The notes below the pieces were generated by a model, which had not been told where the DNA came from, searched no databases, and was given only the letters and a program-made list of their open reading frames with translations. From NCBI RefSeq assembly GCF_014697125.1, contig NZ_JACJRG010000022.1, positions 39,676 through 103,675 on the forward strand: DNA of 64,000 bases, read 5' to 3'. Position numbers and translations under genes: made by a program. This document shows, one piece after another, positions 18,598-27,700 of this stretch (positions are counted from its first letter, which is position 1; each line of letters opens with the position of its first letter). Origin of the DNA: Anabaena minutissima FACHB-250 (GTDB taxonomy: Bacteria > Cyanobacteriota > Cyanobacteriia > Cyanobacteriales > Nostocaceae).

Positions 18598-19811
18598 GCA
18601 TTTCCTGCCAGATAAGCTGTTGTCCAAGCGCTTTGAAAGTTAAATCCACCAGTCACGCCGTCTATGTCAATAACTTCTCCAGCGAAGTACAGCCCAGGAA
18701 CTAGCTTGCTTTCCATAGTTTTGAAGTTGATTTCTTGAAGATTCACACCGCCACAGGTGACAAATTCTTCTTTAAAGACTCCTTTACCATTAATTGAGTA
18801 TTTTCCCTGAGTCAGTTCTTGGACTAACAAATTTAAAGTTTTGTTAGGTAATTCTGCCCAACGGTCATCTGTGGTAATACCTACACGGTTAATTATGTAT
18901 TGCCAGAGACGATGAGGTAAATCAACACCACGATGCAACGCGATCGCTTTTTTTCCCCATTCGTTCTTCACGGCTAAGATTTTTTGCCGTACTTCGTCTT
19001 GTGTGAGTTCGGGAAACCAGTTGACTAATAAAGTGGCTTGATAGTGGTGTTCGTGCAAGAGTCTCGCACCCCAAGCCGAAAGCTTCAGCACAGCCGGTCC
19101 ACTTAAACCCCAGTGGGTGATGAGTAATGGCCCTGTTTGTTCTAGTGGTGGCTGATCCTCAACACATAACCGCAACCGTACAGGGTTAACACTAATCCCA
19201 GCTAACGCCCGCAGTTTGGCTTCGGGAATATTGAATGTAAATAATGATGGGACTGGTGCTTCGATGTGATGTCCCAATTCTTTAGCGATTTTATAACCGA
19301 TGTGACTACTACCGGTTGCGAGTAGCAGGCGATCGCATCTAATTATCTCACCGGACTTTAAACTCACCTCAAATTCATTGCTGAGTCGTTTGACACCAAC
19401 CACAACTACCCCAGTCCAAATTTCTATACCCTCTGCTGCGGCGGTATTCATCAGACAGTTCACAATTGTTTCTGAACTATCTGTAATGGGAAACATCCTC
19501 CCATCAGCTTCAGTTTTCAGTTGCACTCCGTGGTTAGCAAACCAAGCTACGGTATCTTGAGCCTGAAAGCGGCTAAAAGCACCACGCAAAGCTTTACCGC
19601 CTCTAGGATAATTTTGTACTAGGGTTTGTGGTTCAAAGCAAGCATGAGTGACATTACAGCGTCCCCCCCCAGAAATGCGGACTTTAGCCAACGGTTGACG
19701 ACTGGCTTCGAGTAAAGTAACTTGGGCTTGAAGATTGGATTCGGCACAAGCGATCGCCCCAAAAAATCCTGCGGCCCCACCGCCAATAACTACAATTTTT
19801 AAAGCTAGCAA
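18582..19811 (-). CDS. HI0933-family FAD-dependent oxidoreductase
   Basis: A 409-residue flavoprotein of the HI0933/YhiN family (NAD(P)/FAD-dependent oxidoreductase of unknown substrate). The N-terminal dinucleotide motif is VVIGGGAAGFFGAIACAE, followed by the family signature RISGGGRCNVTHACF. Near the C-terminus are FVTCGGVNLQEINFKTMESK and LYFAGEVIDIDGVTGGFNFQ, the second FAD contact. The last residues, AMSAE, and the stop are encoded by the start of a heptad array, so the native C-terminus may have been replaced. No operon partner is evident. Confidence 0.9.
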   Translation of the reverse strand: MLALKIVVIGGGAAGFFGAIACAESNLQAQVTLLEASRQPLAKVRISGGGRCNVTHACFEPQTLVQNYPRGGKALRGAFSRFQAQDTVAWFANHGVQLKTEADGRMFPITDSSETIVNCLMNTAAAEGIEIWTGVVVVGVKRLSNEFEVSLKSGEIIRCDRLLLATGSSHIGYKIAKELGHHIEAPVPSLFTFNIPEAKLRALAGISVNPVRLRLCVEDQPPLEQTGPLLITHWGLSGPAVLKLSAWGARLLHEHHYQATLLVNWFPELTQDEVRQKILAVKNEWGKKAIALHRGVDLPHRLWQYIINRVGITTDDRWAELPNKTLNLLVQELTQGKYSINGKGVFKEEFVTCGGVNLQEINFKTMESKLVPGLYFAGEVIDIDGVTGGFNFQSAWTTAYLAGNAMSAE

Positions 19812-19869
19812 TTTCTAAAGCATCTCAATATGATCATCTACTATCTAGGCTAGTACAGAAGAAACATAG

Positions 19870-19901
19870 GGAACAGGTGACAGGTGATAGGGGACAGGGA
19901 A
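19870..19901. repeat. Short heptad array (CAGGTGA)
   Basis: Four imperfect copies of ACAGGTGA-type heptads lie between the flavoprotein gene and rubredoxin. The unit is the reverse complement of the CACCTGT array at 1193. Confidence 0.75.
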
Positions 19902-19958
19902 ATTTTTAGAGTGAGATGTGTTGCTTTCACTGGTGGTTAGTGCAGTATTATCTGGGTT

Positions 19959-20123
19959 TTAACCTTCTGCCGACTCAAATAAATCTTTAGTTGCACCGCA
20001 AACCGGACACACCCAATCTTCTGGGATAGCTTCAAAAGGTGTGCCTGGAGGGATTCCCCCATCGGGATCGCCTACTTCGGGGTCATATTCGTAGCCGCAA
20101 ACACTACATAGATAAATGCCCAT
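19959..20123 (-). CDS. Rubredoxin
   Basis: A 54-residue small iron protein for one-electron transfer, with iron held by four Cys. Both knuckles are present: YLCSVCGYEYDP near the N-terminus and DWVCPVCGATKDLF near the C-terminus (C6, C9, C39, C42). The central DGGIPPGTPFEAIPEDW is diagnostic. It has no C-terminal membrane anchor, unlike the RubA that assists photosystem assembly in cyanobacteria, so it is a soluble form. ATG 20123 opens MGIYLCSVCGY. It is a single gene between the flavoprotein gene and a small membrane protein gene on the same strand. Confidence 0.95.
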   Translation of the reverse strand: MGIYLCSVCGYEYDPEVGDPDGGIPPGTPFEAIPEDWVCPVCGATKDLFESAEG

Positions 20124-20246
20124 AGTTTTCTTACTGGTTAATTGTTGATTTTGTTTGGGTCTGTAAATATCTTTAACAGAAGTTCATCATCAACACACCA
20201 GGCCGATTGCATAAAAACAATCACCCAAAATCTATCTTGATATATA

Positions 20247-20441
20247 TTAAAAACGCCACCACGTTCTTTGAGCATAGGAAATCAGACCTATAGCGATCGC
20301 CCCTAGCAATAATAGTAAAATTACTCCTCCAGGAATAAAGGTAATCAAACCAAAGCCTCTGAGTAGCCAGACAGCTATGCCAATGCCAAGAAAAACACCA
20401 AAAGCCTGAGTTAATAAGCGGTTTAAGGAAGATTGACTCAC
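20247..20441 (-). CDS. Small two-helix membrane protein, unknown function
   Basis: A 64-residue protein with two hydrophobic segments (about 10-28, AFGVFLGIGIAVWLLRGFG, and 31-53, FIPGGVILLLLLGAIAIGLI), then a short basic tail RTWWRF. The N-terminus is polar. It has no recognised motif. It has the same orientation as rubredoxin, 123 bases away. The codon use and clean hydrophobic pattern support a real gene. Confidence 0.7.
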   Translation of the reverse strand: MSQSSLNRLLTQAFGVFLGIGIAVWLLRGFGLITFIPGGVILLLLLGAIAIGLISYAQRTWWRF

Positions 20442-20849
20442 TCTATTTACCTCTCAATTTACGATTTTCTCTACATTGACAGATTAACAATAATTTTCAT
20501 ACATTTTTCCTGATGCCAAATTTCATTATGTCCATCTCCCAAGCTGTAAAAAGTTTTAGCGATGTTTTGACTTAGTTAGGAAGAGATTGTCTTTTGAGGT
20601 TTTCTAGGCTAAATTTTTCGTAAAGCAGTAGTCTGATTTTTTCTACTACTTAAGTGTAAATTAATATTTGTAGTGAGAAATACGGTTTTTCTCATCAAAT
20701 TTCAGAATAATTACCACACATGATTAATTCCCAAAAAATGGTGTAGGCAACTGGAATTAAATATTGATGAGGTTGTACTTCACCCCTTCAATGGTTTGTA
20801 GTCACAACCTCTGCAAATGGTGAATTTGAGGAGTAACGGAAAGAAATTT
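20442..20849. other. AT-rich gap upstream of the SRPBCC gene
   Basis: No gene was recognised in these 408 bases between divergent genes. The frame of the SRPBCC gene is open from an ATG at 20817, but the later ATG at 20850 is preferred. No clear hairpin or repeat was seen. Confidence 0.5.
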
Positions 20850-21401
20850 ATGTCTGTAACCCATATCTCAGACTCGGTGATGACAGGTTCAAGTATGACT
20901 TGGAATCAAGAACAGCAACAGCTCATGTTGCAGGGTGAAATTGTCGTCCAGGCGCGATCGCATACTGCCTGTGGTGGTGCAGTTAGTGCTTGTATGTACT
21001 TACCACTGGGGCGATCGCAGGTATGGCAACAAATTACCGATTACCCCCGTTGGGTGCAATACTTTCCAGACATTACCAAAAGCGAAGTTTTACAAAGGGG
21101 TGAGGTCAAACGCCTATATCAATCGGCACAAAAAGTATTTTTATTTTTGACCGCTCAAGTGGAAATTTACCTCAACGTTGTAGAAGTGCTAGGACAACAA
21201 ATTCAATTTCGCATGGAAAAGGGTAGTTTTGTTGACTTTGCTGCCCATATTCAGCTAAAAGATTATGATCATGGGACTTTACTAGCTTATAGTGTCCAAG
21301 CTACCCCGAATATCCCCATCCCGGCAATTTTCATTCAACAAGCCATGACCTTTGAGTTGCCTGCAAATATGCGTAAAATGAGACAAGTAATTTGTCAATA
21401 A
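20850..21401 (+). CDS. SRPBCC (START-like) family protein
   Basis: A 183-residue protein of the polyketide cyclase/START-like fold that binds hydrophobic ligands in a helix-grip pocket. Residues about 55-75 (YLPLGRSQVWQQITDYPRWVQYFPDI) are the typical N-terminal helix and loop, followed by YQSAQKVFLFLTAQVEIYLNVVEV and FRMEKGSFVDFAAHIQL strands and a long C-terminal helix (IFIQQAMTFELPANMRKM). The start at 20850 is preferred because GGAAAG lies 8 bases before it; ATG 20817 would add 11 residues. The ligand is unknown. Confidence 0.8.
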   Translation: MSVTHISDSVMTGSSMTWNQEQQQLMLQGEIVVQARSHTACGGAVSACMYLPLGRSQVWQQITDYPRWVQYFPDITKSEVLQRGEVKRLYQSAQKVFLFLTAQVEIYLNVVEVLGQQIQFRMEKGSFVDFAAHIQLKDYDHGTLLAYSVQATPNIPIPAIFIQQAMTFELPANMRKMRQVICQ

Positions 21402-21407
21402 TCAACC

Positions 21408-21677
21408 CTACACTTTAGTTAATTCTAGTAACTTGCTTTGTTTGGATAAACTCAGCGAATCATCAGAAAAACTAGGCTCACTTTCAAACCACACATGAGT
21501 TAATTCATATTCAGTAAATTTATAACCAAGAGTAGCTGCAAAATTTACTATTTTGGTCGTGTCCCAATGCCAGCTGCTCAACAACCCTCTGTTACAGCAG
21601 TTATTAAAGTATGCTTCATAAACAGATGTTTCCGAAATCAAAACTTCATAAAAAGCATTAACCTGCTGTAATGACAT
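21408..21677 (-). CDS. Nif11-domain protein
   Basis: An 89-residue protein whose first 65 residues match the Nif11 pattern: MSLQQVNAFYEVLISETSVYEAY, then a helix, then IVNFAATLGYKFTEYEL. Nif11 domains occur in small proteins near nitrogen-fixation genes and as leader regions of modified peptides. No double-glycine cleavage site or Cys-rich core follows, so a peptide precursor is unlikely. Between the two halves is an insert NCCNRGLLSSWHWDT. It is convergent with the SRPBCC gene, with only 6 bases between stops. Confidence 0.7.
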   Translation of the reverse strand: MSLQQVNAFYEVLISETSVYEAYFNNCCNRGLLSSWHWDTTKIVNFAATLGYKFTEYELTHVWFESEPSFSDDSLSLSKQSKLLELTKV

Positions 21678-21862
21678 AAAAGTTTATCCCCAAAATTTTG
21701 ATTTTTGTATGTAATTAAAACCTACATTTAGTTAATGGAGTATTCCGGTTTGAATCTCCCAGCATTAAAAAGTCTTTATTTATTTGAAGAAATAAAATTA
21801 ATGGAATAAAGCATCATCTAGCCGGAGGAAGATTTTTTTCAAGAGTTAGTATTATTATTTAC

Positions 21863-21902
21863 ATTGACCCTCACCTCGTCTTTAGGCGAGGTGAGGGTCA
21901 AT
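21863..21902. repeat. 16-bp perfect hairpin in a divergent intergenic region
   Basis: ATTGACCCTCACCTCG (21863-21878) pairs without mismatch with bases 21887-21902, around an 8-base loop TCTTTAGG. It lies between the divergent Nif11-like and hybrid-kinase genes, so it cannot end either transcript. It may be a dispersed palindrome or a small-RNA terminator. The rest of the gap 21678-22087 is AT-rich with no gene seen. Confidence 0.6.
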
Positions 21903-22087
21903 TATTTCATTTTTGAATTTTTAATTTATATAGCCCATAACCTATACTTAACATTGTATAATTCAATCTCTACGATAAATTTACCCTATTGTCTTAAGCA
22001 AATCATGGTAGAGGAAAATAGATATCATACTTACAGTTAGAATAAAAATTCATTATCAAGTTAAACACTTTCATCTTTTGCATTGAT

Positions 22088-22168
22088 ATGGTTAAACCAT
22101 TGACAGCAAAATACTGGGTTCGAGTTGGAGAACTGCCACTAGAAGCAACGGGAGGCAGCAATGGATGA
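22088..22168 (+). CDS. Possible 26-residue upstream ORF overlapping the kinase start
   Basis: ATG 22088 opens a frame MVKPLTAKYWVRVGELPLEA..., ending at TGA 22166-22168. It overlaps the kinase start codon (22161) by 8 bases. The GGAGG at 22151-22155, inside this frame, is the kinase ribosome-binding site. No ribosome-binding site precedes the short frame itself. It could couple translation or be chance; expression is not shown. Confidence 0.3.
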   Translation: MVKPLTAKYWVRVGELPLEATGGSNG

Positions 22169-24053
22169 TAGTCCAATTAGAGTCTTGTTAATTGATGATA
22201 GTAAAGATGATTATATTTTAACTTGTAATTGGTTTAGTGAATTTCAAATCAGTGGTTGTGAGTTGGAATGGTTGGATAACTATCAAGTTGCTCAACAAGC
22301 GATCGCGCGAGGTTTACATGATATATATCTTGTAGACTACCGTCTAGGCGCAGACAGTGGACTAGAATTAATCCGCAATGCAATAGGCAATGGTTGCAAT
22401 GCTCCTATGATTTTGCTCACTGGTCAAGGAGACAGAAAAATTGATCTAGAAGCGATGCAAGTGGGTGTAGCAGATTATCTCGAAAAAAGCCAATTGAATC
22501 CACCTTTACTAGAACGTTCTATCCGTTATGCGATTGAACGTAAACACACAGAACAAAAAATTCGGCAACAGGCAACTTTACTTGATGTTACGCAAGATGC
22601 CATTTTCGTCCAAAATTTAGACGGACAAATTTTATTTTGGAATCAAGCCGCCGAGTTGCTTTATGGCTGGGAAAAAGCAGCAGCCATTGGTAAGAAAACA
22701 CAAGAACTTTGGCAAGAGAATAACTTAGAACTGTTACAAATAGCACTTAAACATCTTAAAAAAAATCACTTCTGGGAAGGAGAGTTACACCAAAAAACCA
22801 GAAACGGTCAAGACATTATTGTCGCAAGCCGTTGGACACTAGTACATGAATTTGGTGAGCAACCCCAATCAATTCTAGTTGTGAATACAGAAATTACCCA
22901 AAAAAAGCTCCTAGAAGCACAATTTCTCCGCGCTCAAAGATTGGAAAGTATTGGCACTCTCGCCAGTGGTATTGCTCACGATCTCAACAATGTTTTAGCT
23001 CCAATCTTGATGACAGCACAACTTTTAGAGGCTCAAATTAAAGATGAGCGTTCTTTGAGATTACTTCCTATATTAATTAACAATGCGAAACGGGGAGCAA
23101 ATTTAGTTAAACAGGTACTTTCTTTTACTCGTGGTCTTGAAGGTGAACGTACCTTGTTGCAACTAAAGCACTTAATTCTCGAAATTAAACAAATAATTAA
23201 AGAGACATTTCCCAAATCAATTGAAGTTGTCACCAAAATATCACAAAATCTTTGGACTGTCTTTGGTGATGGGACTCAACTACATCAAGTGCTGATGAAT
23301 TTGTCTGTTAATGCCCGTGATGCGATGCCAAATGGTGGGATATTATACATTGAGGCGAAAAATTTATTCATTGATGAAAGTTACACCACAATGAATCTAG
23401 ATGCCAAAGTCGGACCTTATATAGTCGTAACTGTTACTGATACTGGCACTGGTATTAGTCCAGAAATATTAGACCGCATATTTGAGCCATTTTTTACCAC
23501 CAAAGAAGTTAGTAAAGGTACAGGTCTTGGACTTTCCACAGTCCTTGGTATTATTAAAAGTCACGGTGGTTTTATCAACATCAATACAGAAGCTGGGAAA
23601 GGTAGTCAATTTACAGTCTACCTACCAGCACAAGAAACTAAAGAAACTCTAGAAGAAGCAGACACAGCATTACCACCAGGAAATGGAGAATTAATTTTAG
23701 TTGTAGATGATGAAGATTCAATTAGAGACATTACTAAAACATCTCTAGAAAGTCATAATTACAAAGCTATTACAGCTAGTGATGGGATTGAGGCTATAGC
23801 TTTATATGCAGAATATCAAGCAGAAATATTTCTTGTCTTGACAGATATGGTCATGCCGTCAATGGATGGATTAACTACGATTCGTACATTGCAAAGAATG
23901 AATCCCCAAGTCAAAATTATTGCTGTCAGTGGACAGAGTATTAATGATAAATTGAGTACAGCCCATAATATAAATATCCAAGCTTTTTTATCCAAGCCTT
24001 ACACAGCAAACCAATTATTGCAAACAATCAGTATGGTTAAAAATACAACTTAA
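22161..24053 (+). CDS. Hybrid histidine kinase: REC-PAS-HisKA-HATPase-REC
   Basis: A 630-residue soluble two-component protein. The first receiver domain (1-125) has IDDSKDD and phospho-acceptor D59 in LVDYRLG. A PAS domain (about 135-255) has DVTQDAIFVQNLDGQILFWNQAAELLYGW. The dimerisation box is GIAHDLNNVLAP, with phospho-His at about 273. The ATPase domain has NLSVNARDAMPNGG, DTGTGISPEILDRIFEPFF and GTGLGLSTV. The C-terminal receiver (about 510-628) has VVDDED, D562 in TDMVMP and K612 in LSKPY. No membrane segment is seen. GGAGG lies 6 bases before the ATG. The stimulus and output are unknown. Confidence 0.93.
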   Translation: MDDSPIRVLLIDDSKDDYILTCNWFSEFQISGCELEWLDNYQVAQQAIARGLHDIYLVDYRLGADSGLELIRNAIGNGCNAPMILLTGQGDRKIDLEAMQVGVADYLEKSQLNPPLLERSIRYAIERKHTEQKIRQQATLLDVTQDAIFVQNLDGQILFWNQAAELLYGWEKAAAIGKKTQELWQENNLELLQIALKHLKKNHFWEGELHQKTRNGQDIIVASRWTLVHEFGEQPQSILVVNTEITQKKLLEAQFLRAQRLESIGTLASGIAHDLNNVLAPILMTAQLLEAQIKDERSLRLLPILINNAKRGANLVKQVLSFTRGLEGERTLLQLKHLILEIKQIIKETFPKSIEVVTKISQNLWTVFGDGTQLHQVLMNLSVNARDAMPNGGILYIEAKNLFIDESYTTMNLDAKVGPYIVVTVTDTGTGISPEILDRIFEPFFTTKEVSKGTGLGLSTVLGIIKSHGGFININTEAGKGSQFTVYLPAQETKETLEEADTALPPGNGELILVVDDEDSIRDITKTSLESHNYKAITASDGIEAIALYAEYQAEIFLVLTDMVMPSMDGLTTIRTLQRMNPQVKIIAVSGQSINDKLSTAHNINIQAFLSKPYTANQLLQTISMVKNTT

Positions 24054-24140
24054 CTCAAGGAAATCTCAAGCTTTAACAGCAAATGCTACCTTTTATAGAT
24101 ATTTAAAAAAAGATTTTTTTTGTGTGAATAATATATATTT

Positions 24141-24701
24141 ATGAAATCAATTATTACAACTACATCTGCTATTCTTAAACCAAGAAGTGAGGATAGCTTT
24201 GCTATTACCTTTGCGCCCTTATCTATTGATGAAATCTATATAAAAGCCAATGATCCAGCTAATGGTGCAGTGGTGTTAATGAGTGGGATGGTTCGTAATC
24301 AAACGGATGGTAAAGCTGTAGTTTCTCTAGAATACCAAGCATACGAGCCAATGGCGTTGCAAGTGTTTTATAAAATTGGGGCTGATATTCGTGCTGACTG
24401 GCCTGATGTTAGTCGGGTGGTAATTCACCATCGTGTCGGACGCTTGCAAATTGGAGAAATTAGCGTTTTAGTAGCAGTAGGCTGTCCCCATCGAGGCGAG
24501 GCGTTTGCAGCTTGCCGTTATGCTATTGATACGCTGAAACATAATGCCCCTATTTGGAAAAAGGAACACTGGGAAGATGGTTCTAGTACCTGGGTAAGTA
24601 TTGGAGCTTGTGAACAGTCTAGCGAAATCAATCATACACCACAACGTAGTGTGTCAAATTTGGAGCCTCGTCCACACCACAATATTAATGATTCTGTGTA
24701 G
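24141..24701 (+). CDS. moaE: Molybdopterin synthase catalytic subunit
   Basis: A 186-residue protein that, with thiocarboxylated MoaD, converts precursor Z into molybdopterin for molybdenum enzymes such as nitrate reductase. Conserved stretches are AVVLMSGMVRNQTDG, LEYQAYEPMALQ, VVIHHRVGRLQIGEISV and AFAACRYAIDTLKHNAPIWKKEHWEDG. The Lys pair (K133, K140) is catalytic in the family. The first 22 and last 30 residues are extensions beyond the family core. It is oddly placed between two sensor kinases, and no other Mo-cofactor gene is in the window. Confidence 0.93.
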   Translation: MKSIITTTSAILKPRSEDSFAITFAPLSIDEIYIKANDPANGAVVLMSGMVRNQTDGKAVVSLEYQAYEPMALQVFYKIGADIRADWPDVSRVVIHHRVGRLQIGEISVLVAVGCPHRGEAFAACRYAIDTLKHNAPIWKKEHWEDGSSTWVSIGACEQSSEINHTPQRSVSNLEPRPHHNINDSV

Positions 24702-24775
24702 TTCTTGCTTAAACTTAGAATCGAAATATAAATCAGGGAACACTACAACTAGCTAATTCAGTTTCCCTGAAAAAT

Positions 24776-27700
24776 ATGACAACAAACGATTATGAAACGG
24801 TAAGCCATTTGGACTGGCAAGAATGTCATCAACAACTACAGCTTTTCCAGCAGCACCAAAAAATCTTGGCGAGGATTCTGGCTAGGGTTCGTGCATCTGT
24901 TAACCTAGAACCTTTATGTTCTACTTCTTGTCACGATATTTGTCGGCAATTGAAGATTGAGCGAGTGGCAATCTATCGTTTCAATGCTGACTGGAGTGGT
25001 AGTTTCATCAATCGTCTTGGCTTTGCAGAACCACCTTGGAATACATTAACAGCCTTTGGGCAAGACTTAGTATGGCAAGATTCCCATTTGCAAGAAACTC
25101 AGGGAGGGCGATATCGCCACAATGAGCCGTTTGCTGTGGCAGACATTTACAAAGCTGGACACGCTCGTTGTCATATTGAAGTCTTAGAACAATTTCAGAT
25201 TCAAGCATATGCGATCGCACCGATTTTTGTTGGTGCAAAGCTTTGGGGTTTACTGGCTGCCTATCAACACTCTGCACCTCGACACTGGCATCCTAACGAA
25301 GTTGAATTTATCGCCCAAGCCGCCACCTATCTCGGCGTAGCTATGCAGCAAGCAGAAAACGTAGAACAAACTAAACAACGTACAGCAGAACTACAAGATG
25401 CTATTGCTAGACAACGAGCTTTGACGGAAGTAGTGGGGAAGATTCGCTCGTCTGTGGACACCCAAATTATTTTAGACACGGCATGTCAGGAACTTTGCCA
25501 ACTACTGAAGCTAGAACGAACGGCGATTTATCGTTTCCATGAAGACTGGAGTGGCGAATTTGTGAGCCAGTTCGGCATGGTAGAGCCAATGTGGGATAGA
25601 GTCCATCCATTTGGTAAAAATCTGATTTGGCAAGATACTCATCTACAAGAAACCAAAGGTGGACGCTATCGCAATAATGAAAGTTTTGCTGTCAATGACA
25701 TTTATGAGGTTGGTCACTCACGCTGCCACATTGATATTCTAGAGCAATTTAAGATTCGGGCTTATACCATAGCACCGATTTTCATCGGTTCAAAATTGTG
25801 GGGACTGATTGCAGCTTATCAACACTCTGGATCTCGCCAATGGGCAAATTACGAAGTTGAGTTTCTGGGACAGGTGGGGGCGCAACTGGGGGTAGCAATT
25901 CAGCAAGCAGAGAATTTATCTCAGTCAAAACAACAGGCGATCGCCCTCAAAGATGCGATCGCTAGGCAATGCGCGCTCACAGAGGTTGTCGGTAAAATTC
26001 GCTCCTCTCTTGATATTGATTTAATTTTGAAAACCACCTGTCAGGAAGTGTGCAAATTACTCCGCGTGGAGCGAGTTGGTGTTTATCGCTTCAATGAAGA
26101 CTGGAGTGGTGAATTTGTCAGTCATTTCGGTATGGTGGAAGCGCAGTGGGACAGTATTAATCCCTTTGGCAAAAATCTCGTTTGGGAAGATACTCATCTA
26201 CAAGAAACCAAAGGCGGACGCTACCGCAACAATGAAACTTTTGCTGTTAATGACATCTACCAAGCTGGACACTCACGTTGTCATTTAGATATTTTAAAAC
26301 AGTTTAAAATTCGCGCCTATGTGTTGACCCCCATTTTTGTTGGTCGAAAACTGTGGGGATTGCTGGCTGCTTATCAACATTCTGCACCCCGCCAATGGGA
26401 TAGTGTCGAAGTGGAATTTTTGGGACAGGTTGCCAGCCAATTAGGAGTGGCATTGCAAAGTTCCGAAATGATGGCCCAAATTCAAACTCGTGCAGATGAA
26501 CTGCATCAAGCGGCAGAACAACGCCGCATTTTATTTGATTTAGTTGTTAAAATCCGCGAGTCTTTGGATTTAGAAACAATTTTCCAGACTACAGTCCAGG
26601 AAGTCAGGCGATCGCTACAAGCTGATCGAGTTGGTATATTCCAATTTGAGTCTGATGCCGGTTTGTGCAGTGCTGAGTTTATTGCAGAAGATGTCATACC
26701 CAATTTCGATTCTGCTCTCGCTGTTAAGGTGCAAGATTATTGTTTTGGTGAAAATTTCGCACCACAATATCGCCAAGGGCAAGTGCAAGTCATCTCTGAT
26801 ATCAACAGCATTGGCTCGAAAGTGCCTCATCTGGAAGTGATTGAGCGATTTCATATCACAGCCCAGATTGTTGTCCCGTTGATGGAAGGTGATAAGATGT
26901 GGGGCTTGTTGTGCATTCATCAATGCACCCATCCCCGTCATTGGGAAGAAGCAGAATTGGAGTTTGTTACTCAAATAGCGGCTCAACTCAGCGTAGCACT
27001 GCATCAAGCCAACTTATTCCAACAATCTAGTTTGCTGGGTCAAACTCGTGAAGAGGCAAATCAACTAGCACAGGCTTTGACAGAACTACGCACTGCTCAA
27101 ATGCAAATGATCCAAGCTGAAAAAATGGCTAGTTTGGGACAACTGGTGGCGGGAGTTGCTCACGAAATTAATAACCCGATTAATTTTATTCACGGTAACT
27201 TGGAACACGCTCACAAATACACACAAGATTTGCTGCGTTGCGTAGAACTTTATAGCCATTATCATCCTAATGCCGTACCTGAGATACAAGAGTTTCTCAA
27301 GGAAGCCGAAATCGAGTTTCTCTTTGACGACTTACCGAAATTATTCCAGTCTATGAAAGTTGGTACGGAGCGCGTCTGCGAAATTGTGACATCATTGCGG
27401 AATTTTTCGCGCCTAGATGAAGCAGACTTTAAAGTCGCCAACATTCATGAAGGTATTGATAGTACATTGATGATTTTGGAACATCGTTTGAAGTCTTCAT
27501 CTGATCGTCCCGCTATTCATTTAAAGAAAGATTATGACCAGTTACCTCCAATAGAATGCTATCCTGGTCAACTGAATCAAGTATTTATGAATCTGCTGTC
27601 TAATGCTATTGATGCTTTAGAAGAGCGTAATGCACAAGACACTCCGGAAGCAATCGCCGCTAACCCCAACGAAATCTGCATTTCTACCTCTATGCTCAAT

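Noticed and set aside
22100..22135. GGGTTCGAG resembling a tRNA T-loop
   Set aside because: No acceptor stem, anticodon arm or CCA end can be paired around it.
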